From positions 2,356,001 to 2,420,000 of the forward strand of contig NZ_OZ075108.1 of the NCBI RefSeq assembly GCF_964186625.1: 64,000 nt of DNA, given 5' to 3'. A model generated the notes under the pieces. That model saw only the letters and a list, made by a program, of their open reading frames with translations, ran no database searches and was not told where the DNA came from. How positions within the stretch are numbered: the stretch's first letter is position 1; each line of letters starts with the position of its first letter. The translations under genes were made by a program, and so were the position numbers. This document shows positions 1 to 9,200 of this stretch, piece by piece. This stretch comes from Asticcacaulis sp. MM231. Lineage in GTDB: Bacteria; Pseudomonadota; Alphaproteobacteria; Caulobacterales; Caulobacteraceae.

Positions 1-217
1 CAATCCCTTCTTCTGGCGCCTCAAGCCGCTGATCACCAATGCGCTGAACCTGTCGATTCAACTCACCAACAAGATTGCGGGCCATATGGCCGATCTCGCT
101 TCGCATGAAGCTATTCTCATCGCCATCGAAAAGGGCGACGCGGCCGCTGCGAAGAATGCCTCAGAGGCTATTCTGTTGGAGTCGTTGACCTTTATTGAAA
201 CGGCCAAGGCGGTTTAG
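1..217 (+). CDS. GntR-family regulator with FCD domain, C-terminal end only
   Basis: The window opens inside a reading frame (codons from base 2) whose last 71 residues end at a TAG at 215-217. The segment is helical, with a pattern typical of the ligand-binding FCD domain of FadR-subfamily regulators: a His in ADLASHEAI followed by an AIEKGDAAAAKNAS stretch. The DNA-binding half lies outside the window. The next genes are a TonB receptor and a phytase, so it could regulate them, but nothing visible proves this. Family assignment rests on a short tail and is moderately sure. Confidence 0.6.
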   Translation, partial: NPFFWRLKPLITNALNLSIQLTNKIAGHMADLASHEAILIAIEKGDAAAAKNASEAILLESLTFIETAKAV

Positions 218-265
218 CTTCCTCAACGCGCTTAAGGTAAGTGTGAGGCAAAGCTGCGTTCTCAT

Positions 266-294
266 AGAAAAAATGCCCCGCACGATGGCGGGGC
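266..294 (-). terminator. Intrinsic terminator of the TonB receptor gene
   Basis: GCCCCGC (275-281) pairs with GCGGGGC (288-294) around a 6-base loop. The A-run at about 266-273 becomes a U-tract on the minus strand, so the hairpin terminates the receptor gene ending at 329. Confidence 0.75.
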
Positions 295-328
295 AAGTCT
301 GCACAGGGAAAGTGTTTAAGAACGCCAT

Positions 329-2890
329 CTAGAACTTGGCCGAAACGCCAACGCGCCAGGTACGGCCATAGGCTTCGTTCTCGACCAGTTGGCTTTTGTT
401 GCCAACGTAACGCTGCCAGTCGGCCTCGGTCAGGTTCTTGCCTTCGACGTAAAGCTGCCAGTTCGGCGTCACGGCGTAACCGATCTTGAGATCAACCTTG
501 CCATTGGCGGCGGTATAGACGTCGGTGTCCTTGCTGTCGGTCAGGGTATCGAGATACGCCGAGCGGTAGGTATAGGCGACGCGGGCCGACCAGTTGGCCT
601 TTTCGTAGGTCAGTTCGGCGGTACCGGTCAGGTCAGATGTATAGATCAGCGCCACCTTGTCGGAACGGCCGGGTGCGCCATCCGTGCTCGAATCCTGCGC
701 TGTCACGTTAAACGAGGTGCCAAGGCCGTCGAAAGGCGCCGGCAGGCTGTCGAACTGCATGATGAAGTTGAATTCGACGCCGGACACCTTGGCCGATTTC
801 AGGTTTTGCGACTGCGTGATCTTGGCGCCGTCATAGACCGTGCCGTTGATCGTCTCGTTATCGGCTTCACGTTCGGTGACGAAGATCGGGTTGTCGATTG
901 ACTTATAGAAGGCGGCGACCGAGATCATACCCTTCTTGCCGAAGTAGTGCTCGTAGCCCGCGTCGAGATTGACCGAGGTCAGCGGATCAAGGTCCGGATT
1001 GCCGACTTCCAGTTCCAGATCGTCCTCATCGTGGTTGATGGCGACGCGCGGCGCCAGATCAACATAGTTCGGACGGCCGATCGAGGTGGTGGCGGCGAAG
1101 CGCACCAGCGAATTACCGTCGAAATCATAGCGACCAACCAGCGAGGGGAAGAGATCGGTATAGGACTTCTTGCCGAAGCTGTTAAAGACGCCAGCGGCTT
1201 CCAGATCGGCCTCAGTCTCGATGTCGTCGGTGTCGAACTGGATCGCCTTGTACTCTGCATCCGTTTGCTCAACGCGCAGGCCGGGGATCAGTGTCAGGTT
1301 GCCGGTGTGGATGGTGGCCTGGACATAGGCGGCCGCCACCTTTTCGCGCACATCGTAATCGCCGCCCAGCTCGTCAGCAATGCTTTCGCCAACATTGACT
1401 TTCAGGAGGCCCTTAGCTTCGGCATCATCGAGCGATTTGAGGAAATCGACGGTCGGTCCAAACTTCGTGGCGTACAGATCACCAGCGTCATAGGACAGGT
1501 AGTTCGACAGCACCAGACCGCTGACATCATAGTAGCGATAATCGACAGCACTGCGCTTGTGGCGCTCGGAGTATTTGACGCCCATCTTGAAGGTGGTATC
1601 GCCACCAAAGGCCGAGGTCGGCAGGGTGTAATCGGCCGAGGCCTGGTTCAAGGTTTCGCGGGCGTGGTCGGCTTCCAGTTCGGCGCTCTTGGATTTCCAC
1701 TTGGTGGCGTCATAGGCGGCAGCACTGGGTGTTAAGCTAAGCAGTTCGCCCGAAAAATCGTAAGCGCCAGTGACGTCCTTTTTGCCGCTGGCGTAGGCGA
1801 AATTGTAGCGGGGATCATCGTCTTTGATGGCGGTCGAACTGGTGGCATCCACTTTCAGCTTGCCGGCGCCAAGCGTGAATTCACCGCCCAGATTGACGGT
1901 GGAGATATGCTCGTCCTCGAAGCGATACTTGGCGTTGCGGCTACCGGCCTTGTTGGTGGTGAAGGTACCCGTGTCGGTGCCGGTGAAGCCCGCCCCCGCC
2001 AGGCTGACGCGGAATTCCTGGCGCTGCTCCATATCGGTGAAGTGCGAGAACAGGGTGCGGGCATAGAGGTGCATATCATCATTCGGCTTGTAGTCGAAGT
2101 TGATCGCTGCGCCTTGACGGTTACGGATGACGTAGTAGTCGCGCAGGCGCCAGTCGTCCGGCTTGCCGTTCGTCCAACTATCCGAGCCCTGGAGGTTTTG
2201 CGAGGCCTGTGGACGGCGCGAGGCATTGAGCGCGGCCACGATACCGAACTCATTATTGGCCCCAAAGCGTGTACCGGCGGCGACATCGGTGTCGTAGGAC
2301 GTCTTGTCGTTCAGCTCGATATAGCCGGCGCTATAACGGGCGCTGACGAAAGGCTTCTTGCGATCGAAGGCCGACAAGGTCTTGATGTTGACGGCGCCGG
2401 AGATGGCGTTGGCGTCATATTCGGCGGTCTGGTTCTTGATGACCTCGACACTGCCGATCAGGCCGGTCGGAACGGTGTCAAGCTTGACCGAGCGCGTGTC
2501 GGTTTCGGGTGCTGCGGCGTCCTGACCATTGATGCGCACGGCGGCCAGCGACGGATCGAGACCACGGATAACGATATAACGGCCTTCGCCCTGATCGTCT
2601 GCAACGGCCACGCCCGACGCGCGGGACACCACTTCACCGACGTTCTGATCGGGCAATTTGCCAGCATCATTGGCGGTGATCACTTCGCGGGTAACATTGG
2701 AGCTATGCTTCTGGTCCATTGACTGACGCTCAGCCGCACGCGTGCCGAAAACGACGACTTCAACCGCCGGCTCGCTGACAGCATCACTGACAACTGCATC
2801 CTGCGCCTGAGCGGCCGTGGTCGCAAGACCCGCGATCAGAATCAACGGCGTGACCGCTGTACCTGTCAGTAAATATTTCATCGTTGTCAT
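329..2890 (-). CDS. TonB-dependent outer-membrane receptor
   Basis: An 853-residue outer-membrane receptor. A signal peptide of about 29 residues ends in AAQAQ, and a TonB-box-like VEVVVFGTR follows near residue 45. The plug domain (about 55-170) contains LPDQNVGEVVSRASGV, IRGLDPSLAAVRING and SVEVIKNQTAEYDANAISGAVNI, all usual in TonB receptors. The rest is a beta-barrel ending in the aromatic C-terminal signature GVSAKF. Its closest look is to the receptor type common in Caulobacterales and sphingomonads for oligosaccharides or other bulky nutrients. It is divergent from a phytase, which suggests uptake of inositol phosphates, but the substrate is an inference. Confidence 0.93.
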   Translation of the reverse strand: MTTMKYLLTGTAVTPLILIAGLATTAAQAQDAVVSDAVSEPAVEVVVFGTRAAERQSMDQKHSSNVTREVITANDAGKLPDQNVGEVVSRASGVAVADDQGEGRYIVIRGLDPSLAAVRINGQDAAAPETDTRSVKLDTVPTGLIGSVEVIKNQTAEYDANAISGAVNIKTLSAFDRKKPFVSARYSAGYIELNDKTSYDTDVAAGTRFGANNEFGIVAALNASRRPQASQNLQGSDSWTNGKPDDWRLRDYYVIRNRQGAAINFDYKPNDDMHLYARTLFSHFTDMEQRQEFRVSLAGAGFTGTDTGTFTTNKAGSRNAKYRFEDEHISTVNLGGEFTLGAGKLKVDATSSTAIKDDDPRYNFAYASGKKDVTGAYDFSGELLSLTPSAAAYDATKWKSKSAELEADHARETLNQASADYTLPTSAFGGDTTFKMGVKYSERHKRSAVDYRYYDVSGLVLSNYLSYDAGDLYATKFGPTVDFLKSLDDAEAKGLLKVNVGESIADELGGDYDVREKVAAAYVQATIHTGNLTLIPGLRVEQTDAEYKAIQFDTDDIETEADLEAAGVFNSFGKKSYTDLFPSLVGRYDFDGNSLVRFAATTSIGRPNYVDLAPRVAINHDEDDLELEVGNPDLDPLTSVNLDAGYEHYFGKKGMISVAAFYKSIDNPIFVTEREADNETINGTVYDGAKITQSQNLKSAKVSGVEFNFIMQFDSLPAPFDGLGTSFNVTAQDSSTDGAPGRSDKVALIYTSDLTGTAELTYEKANWSARVAYTYRSAYLDTLTDSKDTDVYTAANGKVDLKIGYAVTPNWQLYVEGKNLTEADWQRYVGNKSQLVENEAYGRTWRVGVSAKF

Positions 2891-2901
2891 TAAAAACGCC
2901 C

Positions 2902-2958
2902 CATCGCATAAAATTTGAAGTGCAAATACAGATCAATTCTGTATTAACCGATGCGATG
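2902..2958. promoter_or_regulatory. Two inverted repeats in the divergent receptor/phytase promoter
   Basis: The 77-99 bp between the two divergent genes hold a perfect palindrome AATACAGA-5-TCTGTATT at 2925-2945 and an outer perfect pair CATCGCAT (2902-2909) / ATGCGATG (2951-2958). Both are nearly centred in the gap (about 2930-2935), as expected of an operator serving both genes. The binding protein is unknown; no clear Pho box was seen. Confidence 0.55.
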
Positions 2959-2976
2959 AGGTAATAGGTGGAGCAT

Positions 2977-4095
2977 ATGATGAATTTCCAACGCTTTTAT
3001 GACAGTTCAATGACAAGGCGCTTAGCGATTATAAGTGTGATCTGTTTGTCAGCCTGCGCACCTATACATCCAGAGTTGATTTCCGACTCCACGCTTGTTG
3101 ATCACGGCACCGGATCTCCCGTAGTTGCCGCCATGGAAACCGAGGCCGTCGCCACCAAGGCGCTCGATAGCGCCGATGATCCGGAAATTTGGGTCGATGC
3201 GAAGGATGCCCGCCGCGCCCTGATCTACGCTACCGACAAGAAGGCCGGGCTTTATGTCTATGACCTGAAGGGCAAGCAGGTGCAGTTCCTGACCGTCGGG
3301 CCGATGAACAATGTCGATCTGCGCAGCGGTCTCAGCATCGCCGGTCTGCCGGAAACGGTTATCGCAGCGTCCGATCGCGTCAGGGGTGGCGCGGCTTTGT
3401 TCAAGCTCGATCCTGTGACTCTGCAAACCGCGCACTGGGGTTTCGTGGCCATGCCGACCAGTGAGGCCTATGGTTTCTGCGTCGGCGTCACCAAAGCCAA
3501 CCAACTGACCTTCATTATGGTCGGCAAGACGGGCGACGTCACGCAATCGCTCATCACCACCGAGAACGGCCAGCCCAAGGCCACGGTGGTGCGTCAGTTC
3601 GCCACCGGAAGCCAGTCAGAAGGCTGTGTCGTCGATGATGTGACTGGTCGTCTCTATATCGCAGAGGAAAATACGGCCTTGTGGCAATACGGGCTCGATC
3701 CGGCCAGCGGTACTGCGCGCACCGCGGTCGAATCCTTGCCTTCACCGAAGCTTGTCGCCGATATCGAAGGTCTGACTCTGCTGCGTGATGGTGACAAAAC
3801 CTACCTGATCGCCTCATCGCAGGGCGACTTTGCCTTTGCCGTCTGGCGCGTCGAAGGCGATGCGCCGGTCTATCAGGGCCGGTTTTCGGTCTATGCCGGC
3901 AAGGGTATCGACGCTGTGACCGGCACGGACGGCGTGGCGGCGCTGGGTGGCCAGGTCGGCCCTTATAGCAAGGGCGTTGTGGTAATGCAGGACGATTCGG
4001 ACACCGATGGCGAGGCCCCCGCCACGGCGCGTGCACGTCAGAACTTCAAGTTGGTGGACTGGAACGAGATCGTAAAAGCGCTGAAGATAGAGTAA
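2977..4095 (+). CDS. Beta-propeller phytase lipoprotein (3-phytase family)
   Basis: Predicted extracytoplasmic enzyme that removes phosphate from phytate. The first strand motif ADDPEIWVD plus IYATDKKAGLYVYDLKGKQ (about residues 65-105) is diagnostic of Ca-dependent beta-propeller phytases, and acidic, Asp-rich blades continue to the end. Near the N-terminus MTRRLAIISVICLSAC is a lipoprotein signal with a lipobox LSAC. A strong ribosome site (AGGTGGAG, 2965-2972) favours the ATGs at 2977 or 2980; a GTG at 2968 lies inside that site, and an ATG at 3010 would begin exactly at the signal peptide but lacks a good ribosome site. It is divergent from the TonB receptor, a pairing seen for phytases in related bacteria. 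Confidence 0.88.
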   Translation: MMNFQRFYDSSMTRRLAIISVICLSACAPIHPELISDSTLVDHGTGSPVVAAMETEAVATKALDSADDPEIWVDAKDARRALIYATDKKAGLYVYDLKGKQVQFLTVGPMNNVDLRSGLSIAGLPETVIAASDRVRGGAALFKLDPVTLQTAHWGFVAMPTSEAYGFCVGVTKANQLTFIMVGKTGDVTQSLITTENGQPKATVVRQFATGSQSEGCVVDDVTGRLYIAEENTALWQYGLDPASGTARTAVESLPSPKLVADIEGLTLLRDGDKTYLIASSQGDFAFAVWRVEGDAPVYQGRFSVYAGKGIDAVTGTDGVAALGGQVGPYSKGVVVMQDDSDTDGEAPATARARQNFKLVDWNEIVKALKIE

Positions 4096-4108
4096 GATCC
4101 TACGGCGG

Positions 4109-4132
4109 GAAGGGGCACAGCCCCTTCACCCA
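4109..4132. repeat. Post-stop hairpin, copy 1
   Basis: GAAGGGGC-aca-GCCCCTTC (4109-4127) followed by ACCCA lies between the convergent phytase and proC stops. There is no U-tract. It resembles the hairpins after ccrM (35741) and atpF (46667). Confidence 0.6.
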
Positions 4133-4135
4133 AAT

Positions 4136-4939
4136 CTAGCCCAGTTCCTTGGAACGCTTGTGGGCGGCGTCGACCGAAGCCAGCACCAGTTCGTCAAGCC
4201 CGTCCCCCGGTTTGCACAGGATATTGAGCGCGGCTTCCGTAGTGCCGCCAGGTGAAGCCACCTTCTTGATCAAAGCGTCCGGTTCCTCACCGGTTTCATC
4301 AAGCAGTCGCGCCGCCGAGATCAGCGTGCCGCGGGCCAGATCGCGGGCGTGGCTGGATGATAGACCGTTGGCCCGGCCGGCTTTTTCCAGCGCACGCACA
4401 AAAGCATAGACGTAGGCCGGACCGGAACCGGACACGGCGGTCGCCGAATTGATCTGGTCTTCATCGGCCAGTTCAACCGTCTGCGCCATGGGAGCGAACA
4501 GGCCGCGCGCCGCGTCCCAGGCCGGTCCACTATCAGCGTAAAGACTAGCCACGCCCTTGCCAGTCGCCACCCCCGTGGTCGGCATAACGCGCGCCACCGG
4601 ATGACCGGCGAAGGCCTGCTTGAGCTGGCTGGTTGTCACACCGGCCATCACCGAAACAAAGGCGGCCTTCGGATCGATATTACCGGATAGAATTTGCGCC
4701 ACGGCATACCAGCCCTGCGGCTTGACGGCGAGGATAATAGTCTTGGCCTCGTGCCAGGTTTCGGGCAGCGGATTGAGGCGCGCGCCATCGGCGGCATAGG
4801 CCTGCGCTTCGTCACCCGGCTTGAGATCGAGGATCATCACGTCGGCGGGCGTCACATGGCCCTGGACGCGGAAGCCCTTGAGGATCGACGAACCCAGCGC
4901 GCCGGCGCCCACAAGCAAGATCGGTTTGGCTAAGCTCAT
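4136..4939 (-). CDS. proC: Pyrroline-5-carboxylate reductase
   Basis: Catalyses the last step of proline synthesis, NAD(P)H-dependent reduction of pyrroline-5-carboxylate, in the cytoplasm. The 267-residue protein has an N-terminal Rossmann motif (LLVGAGALGSSIL, about residues 8-20), the central AVKPQ segment, and the C-terminal dimerisation domain with SGSGPAYVY and KVASPGGTTEAAL signatures. The length is normal. It is the last of three same-strand genes (ubiK, YbjN-type, proC), with gaps of about 40 and 87 bases, an order familiar in Caulobacterales. Confidence 0.95.
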   Translation of the reverse strand: MSLAKPILLVGAGALGSSILKGFRVQGHVTPADVMILDLKPGDEAQAYAADGARLNPLPETWHEAKTIILAVKPQGWYAVAQILSGNIDPKAAFVSVMAGVTTSQLKQAFAGHPVARVMPTTGVATGKGVASLYADSGPAWDAARGLFAPMAQTVELADEDQINSATAVSGSGPAYVYAFVRALEKAGRANGLSSSHARDLARGTLISAARLLDETGEEPDALIKKVASPGGTTEAALNILCKPGDGLDELVLASVDAAHKRSKELG

Positions 4940-5026
4940 TTTTTATTCCTCAGACTGAATATGTCTGTCTAGTTAGCCTCTGTCAGAGCCTTGCACAAGC
5001 ACCCGCAGGGCCTTTCGCGCGCGCTT

Positions 5027-5572
5027 TCAGGCCTCGCCCACCGTCTCGAACAGGCATGCTGCGAAGGCGTCCGCTGGCGTGATGACGCCCTTGAACCAGA
5101 AATCAAACGCCGGGAAGAAACGATCGACCGCCTCGGCGGCGCTGTTGATCATGTGGGCGCTGGCCACCACCGAAGCGCGCTCCAGCGGATTGAGCGCCAC
5201 CGTATGGCGGAAGATGACATCGTAAGCGCCCGGCCCTTCGGCCACCTCCACATCGCGGAAGACCTCGAAATGGCCGAACCAGACGTGCGAATTGATCAGG
5301 CAGAGCAGTTCATAAAGCCCCGCCAGACGATCGGCTGACAAAGGCTTGCCGGCGCCGCTTTCGACATCGAGCGAGCAGCACAGTTGTAGGCACTCGCCTT
5401 CCGGCCGCCACGAAAACCACATTTCGTAGGTACGCCAGTCGCCGGTCAGGGCAAAGCCCAGATCGCCCTCAGGCGTCCGCTCAAATTCCAGCCCTTCCTC
5501 TGTCAGGATGGATTCCACCATATCGAGGGGATCGAAGGCGGCATCGCTGTCGAGGGTCTGTGGGGTATTCAT
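5027..5572 (-). CDS. YbjN-domain protein
   Basis: A 181-residue soluble protein matching the YbjN family (putative regulators or chaperone-like proteins; exact role unknown). Visible family features are the N-terminal ILTEEGLEFERTPEGDLGF strand-turn-strand, the aromatic-rich core EMWFSWRPEG...LQLCCSL, and the helix region NSHVWFGHFEVF. No signal peptide or membrane segment. It sits between ubiK and proC on the same strand and may be cotranscribed. The family call is good; the function is not known. Confidence 0.8.
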   Translation of the reverse strand: MNTPQTLDSDAAFDPLDMVESILTEEGLEFERTPEGDLGFALTGDWRTYEMWFSWRPEGECLQLCCSLDVESGAGKPLSADRLAGLYELLCLINSHVWFGHFEVFRDVEVAEGPGAYDVIFRHTVALNPLERASVVASAHMINSAAEAVDRFFPAFDFWFKGVITPADAFAACLFETVGEA

Positions 5573-5612
5573 GTAAACTCGTTCTATCTAAATTTTAGTC
5601 TTGCGGCCAAAT

Positions 5613-5876
5613 TTAATCCTGCGGCACGTCTGTATCAGGCTTTACGCCCTTGCCTTTGGGCTTGATACTTAAGGCCGCCACGGCCGCACGCAGTTCGGCC
5701 ACTTCGGCCTTCAGCGCATCCAGTTCATCGCGGCGGACCAGATCCATATCAGCCACAAAGCGATCGCCCTGGGCGCGGAACGCCGCCTTGGCTTCTTCGC
5801 CGGCGGCCTGGGCCAGCGACATGGCGCCGGTGGTCATCTTGGCGAGTTCGTCGAGGAAGGGGTTTTGGCTTTGCAT
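5613..5876 (-). CDS. ubiK: UbiK-type accessory factor (BMFP domain)
   Basis: An 87-residue protein with the BMFP/YqiC architecture: an N-terminal amphipathic helix (NPFLDELAKMTTGAMSLAQ), then a coiled coil with the conserved VRRDELDALKAEVAELRAAVAAL segment. In other proteobacteria such proteins form coiled-coil trimers that help the Ubi complex make ubiquinone under aerobic conditions. It heads the three-gene run ending in proC and is divergent from lgt. Function comes from the family, not from anything specific here. Confidence 0.8.
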   Translation of the reverse strand: MQSQNPFLDELAKMTTGAMSLAQAAGEEAKAAFRAQGDRFVADMDLVRRDELDALKAEVAELRAAVAALSIKPKGKGVKPDTDVPQD

Positions 5877-6037
5877 GGTAAGGCACTCCGCGGATGATAA
5901 GATCGTCTTGTTATATAGGCGCTTATCTCATTTCCGACAAACTTTTCATGATTCTGGCGGCACTGCCTCTCTTTTGTGGCGACGAGTTACAGGGATATTG
6001 TTATCAGGTGGGAACCCAGAATGTGAGAACCTAAGCC

Positions 6038-6928
6038 ATGCCCCTGAACCTGCCGGATATCGATCCCATCATCGTCCACCTCGGACCGGTGGCCATCCGC
6101 TGGTATGCCCTTGCCTATGTGGCGGGCATCGTCGCCGGCTGGCTTTACATCTCCTCATTGATCAAGAAAGAGGCGCTGTGGGCGCCGCGCGCCGCGCCGG
6201 TCGCGCCCTTGCAACTCGATGATCTGATCCTGTGGGTGACGCTGGGCGTCATCCTTGGTGGTCGCATCGGTTACGTGCTGGCCTATGACACAAGCATCAT
6301 CTGGAAAGACCCGTTGCAGATCTTGCAAATCTGGCAGGGCGGCATGTCGTTCCACGGCGGCTTCACCGGTGTCGTGGTCGCCACCATCCTCTATTGCCGC
6401 GCGCAGAAGTTCGACCTGCCACGGATGCTCAATCTCGGCGACCTGCTGGCCTGCGCCGCGCCGATTGGCCTTTTTTTCGGTCGTATCGCCAACTTCATCA
6501 ATGGCGAACTGTGGGGCCGCACCACGGACGTGCCGTGGGGCATCATTTTCTGTAACAAATATATCGAAAAGCAGTACGGCGGCGATTGCCCGGCCGGCCT
6601 CTATCCGCGCCATCCGAGCCAGCTTTATGAAGCGCTCGGCGAAGGCCTGCTGATGTTCATTCTGCTGTGGGTTCTGGCCAACCGCTTCGAGCAGTTCAAG
6701 CGTCCCGGCCTGATCATGGGCACCTTTATCACCGGCTATGGCCTCATCCGCATCATGCTCGAAAACTTGCGCAATCCCGATGCGCAGATGACCTCGTTCC
6801 AGATCATCACCATGGGTATGATCCTGTCGGTGCCGATGGTGTTGGCCGGCGGCTACCTGATCTGGAACGCCCTGCGCCAGACGCCGGTCGCGCCGGAGCC
6901 GGTCGAAACCGCCAAGCTGGACGATTAA
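6038..6928 (+). CDS. lgt: Prolipoprotein diacylglyceryl transferase
   Basis: An inner-membrane enzyme that transfers diacylglycerol from phosphatidylglycerol to the lipobox cysteine of prolipoproteins. The 296-residue protein has seven hydrophobic segments, the HGG-type motif in GGMSFHGGFTG, the Lgt signature GRIANFINGELWGR (about residues 149-162), and a C-terminal RPGLIMGTF...GYGLIRIMLENLRNPD region, all typical. Many lipoproteins in this window are its likely substrates. The next gene starts only 4 bases after its stop, so the two are probably cotranscribed. Confidence 0.96.
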   Translation: MPLNLPDIDPIIVHLGPVAIRWYALAYVAGIVAGWLYISSLIKKEALWAPRAAPVAPLQLDDLILWVTLGVILGGRIGYVLAYDTSIIWKDPLQILQIWQGGMSFHGGFTGVVVATILYCRAQKFDLPRMLNLGDLLACAAPIGLFFGRIANFINGELWGRTTDVPWGIIFCNKYIEKQYGGDCPAGLYPRHPSQLYEALGEGLLMFILLWVLANRFEQFKRPGLIMGTFITGYGLIRIMLENLRNPDAQMTSFQIITMGMILSVPMVLAGGYLIWNALRQTPVAPEPVETAKLDD

Positions 6929-6932
6929 GCCC

Positions 6933-8001
6933 TTGTCTCTCAAGGATCGCCTGATCGAACAGATAGCGCTGGAAGGCCCGATGCCGGTGGACGCCTATAT
7001 GGCGCGCTGCCTGCTCGATCCGATCGATGGCTACTATATAAAGAATGTGGCGCTCGGCGCCGAGGGCGACTTCCTCACCGCGCCCTTGGTCTCGCAGATG
7101 TTCGGCGAGATGATCGGCGTCTGGGTGGCGCAGACCTGGCTTGGCATGGGATCGCCCGCCGCCTTCCGGCTGATCGAGATAGGTGGCGGCGACGGCACCC
7201 TGATGAGCGACATCCTGCGTGTGGTGGCGCGTGTGGCAGGCCTGACCGAGGCCGCGCGTGTCACTCTGGTCGAGCCTTCGGAACGCCTGCGCGCACGGCA
7301 ATCCGAACAGGTGCCGTCGGCCGTCTTTGCCGCTACGCTCAATGCTGTGGCCGAGGATCTGCCCGTCGTCCTCATCGCCAATGAACTGCTTGATTGCCTG
7401 CCGGCGCGGCAATTTATTCGCTCCGATGACGGCTGGTTCGAGCGTCAGGTCGGCCTGCAGAATGGCCAACTGGCCTTCGGACTGGTGCCGGCGGGCGAGG
7501 ATTTTGCCGCCCCCTATGATGCACCGATCGGTGAGATTGTCGAAATCTCACCGGCGCAGATGCGCTTTGCCGAAAATCTCGCCCTGCTGATCAAACGCGC
7601 TCGTGGCGCGGCCCTGCTGATCGATTATGGCCGCGACCGCCCGCAAACCGGCGATACCCTGCAAGCGCTTTATCGCCATCAGAAGCACGATCCGCTAGCC
7701 GCTCCCGGTGAACACGACCTGACCGTATGGGCCGATTTCCCGACCGTGGCTGCCACCGCGCACAAGGCAGGTGTGAACATCAGCCCGATCATACCCCAGG
7801 CGCTATTCCTGCAACGCCTCGGCATTGAGGCTCGCCATGCAGCCCTGACTTCAGAAAAATTCTGATCAGGCCGGTAAGCTTCAGCGCCAATATGACCGCC
7901 TGATGGCACCCGACCAGATGGGTACGTTGTTCAAGGTCCTGGGGCTGGCGTCCGAGGGCGTTAACCTCTTCGCGCTTGAAGCGGTGGACTCCGCCCTGTA
8001 G
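6933..8001 (+). CDS. MidA/NDUFAF7-type SAM-dependent methyltransferase, frameshifted
   Basis: Class I methyltransferase of the COG1565 family, whose mitochondrial member NDUFAF7 methylates an arginine of complex I. The start is TTG at 6933. The SAM site is RLIEIGGGDGTLMSDILR (near residue 75), and the LIDYGRDRPQTGDTLQALYRHQKHDPL segment is typical. The frame closes early at 7863-7865, but the expected C-terminus (DQAGKLQRQYDRLMAPDQMG... to the TAG at 7999-8001) continues in the next frame. Removing one A from the five-A run at 7855-7859 restores one frame of about 355 residues, the family's usual length. A sequencing error is more likely than a true mutation. Confidence 0.85.
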
Positions 8002-8178
8002 ACTGGCAAGTAGACTGGGGACAAGGCGCAAAAAGAGCCCTTCCCCTCGTCTGCGGACACAAAACCGCCGCAGCCCTCCCCCTAGTCTGAAGAGCGGGGG
8101 CCCCAAAACACACATGACGGCGCTGGCGTCGCGGTATCATCCGCGATGACGACGCCCTTTACTGATACAGGTAACCCT

Positions 8179-8959
8179 ATGTCCCTGCTGCCCTCGCGTA
8201 TCCTCCATCCTCTCCTCGACCTGGCCCAGATTCAGCACGGTTTTTTCACCAGACAGGGTGGCGTATCGCAAGGCGTGTATGACAGCTTGAACCTGGGGCT
8301 CGGTTCCAAGGACGATCAGGACGCCGTGCTGGAAAACCGCAAGCGCGTCGCCGCCTCGTTCGGCCGTCCGGAAAACTATCTGCTCAGCCTGTATCAGGTC
8401 CATTCCAATATTGCGCTTAAGGTCAACGAACCGTTTCAGGGTGAACGTCCGGAAGCCGACGGTCTGGTGACCGCCCGCGCCGGCGTCATCCTGTCAGCGC
8501 TGTCCGCCGATTGCGCGCCGATCCTGTTCTGCGATCCGCAAAGCCGCGTGGTGGGTTCGTGTCATGCCGGCTGGAAAGGCGCGCTCGGCGGCATCATTGA
8601 ATCGACGCTCAAGGCCATGACCCAGCAAGGCGCCAAGATCGAACGCATCCGCGCTGTCATCGGACCGTGCATCCAGCAGGCCTCCTATGAGGTAGGCGCT
8701 GATTATGAAAGCACCTTCCTGAAAGACGATTCCGAGTTCGAAGCCGTTCTTCATCGCCGGCAGCGAGATCGACAAGCGCCTGTTCGACCTGCCGGGCTAT
8801 TGCCTGATGCGCGTCAAGCGCGCCGGCGTGACCGAAGCGGTTTCGACCGGTCATGATACCTGCGCCGACAGCGCGCAGTTCTTCTCAAACCGCCGCGCCG
8901 TCAAGACCGGCGAGCCCGACTATGGCCGCCTGATAAGCTGCATCATGATCCGGGCTTGA
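8179..8959 (+). CDS. pgeF: Polyphenol-oxidase-family purine nucleoside phosphorylase (YfiH/PgeF), frameshifted
   Basis: Cytoplasmic Zn-dependent enzyme of the YfiH/LACC1 family, active on purine nucleosides and linked to peptidoglycan quality control. The three metal ligands are present: His75 in QVHS, Cys112 in SADCAP and His129 in CHAGWKG. An ATG at 8146 is possible, but the AGGT ribosome site favours 8179. One extra base within 8740-8746 throws the frame off; the correct C-terminus (FFIAGSEIDKRLFDLPGY ... GHDTCADSAQFFSNRR ... MIRA) resumes in the shifted frame and stops at 8957-8959. All catalytic residues lie before the shift, so the gene is probably intact in the living organism. Confidence 0.88.
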
Positions 8960-8982
8960 TACCTCCGGTATCAAGCTTTTTT
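8954..8982 (+). terminator. Intrinsic terminator of pgeF
   Basis: GCTTGATACC-tcc-GGTATCAAGC (8954-8976) is a perfect 10-bp stem followed by six T (8977-8982). The true pgeF stop codon (8957-8959) lies inside the left arm, which supports the rejoined frame. Confidence 0.9.
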
Positions 8983-8985
8983 AGA

Positions 8986-9069
8986 GCTCAAACGCCGCAT
9001 GGCTTGACGCGCAAACGTGCGCGGCGGGCGGTAGCCCCTGCCGAAGCCAATGATTTTACGTCATTGGCT
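8986..9069 (+). repeat. Dispersed GC-palindrome repeat, copy A
   Basis: Contains the 26-base core beginning ACGCGCAAACGTGCGC (9007-9032), followed by a perfect 9-bp hairpin AGCCAATGA / TCATTGGCT (9045-9069). Related copies are at 25960-26015 (minus strand) and 43692-43748. It fills the gap between pgeF and prs; no other feature was seen there. Confidence 0.7.
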
Positions 9070-9200
9070 CGGAATATTTTGCGTCCTGTCCCGGCTATTT
9101 TTAACGATTTACGACGTTTTGGCCTTGAACCGCGGCTTTCACCTGCTAAAAGCCGCGTCATATGACCAATCCCCCCAAAGCAGCTACGGGAAAACCCACC

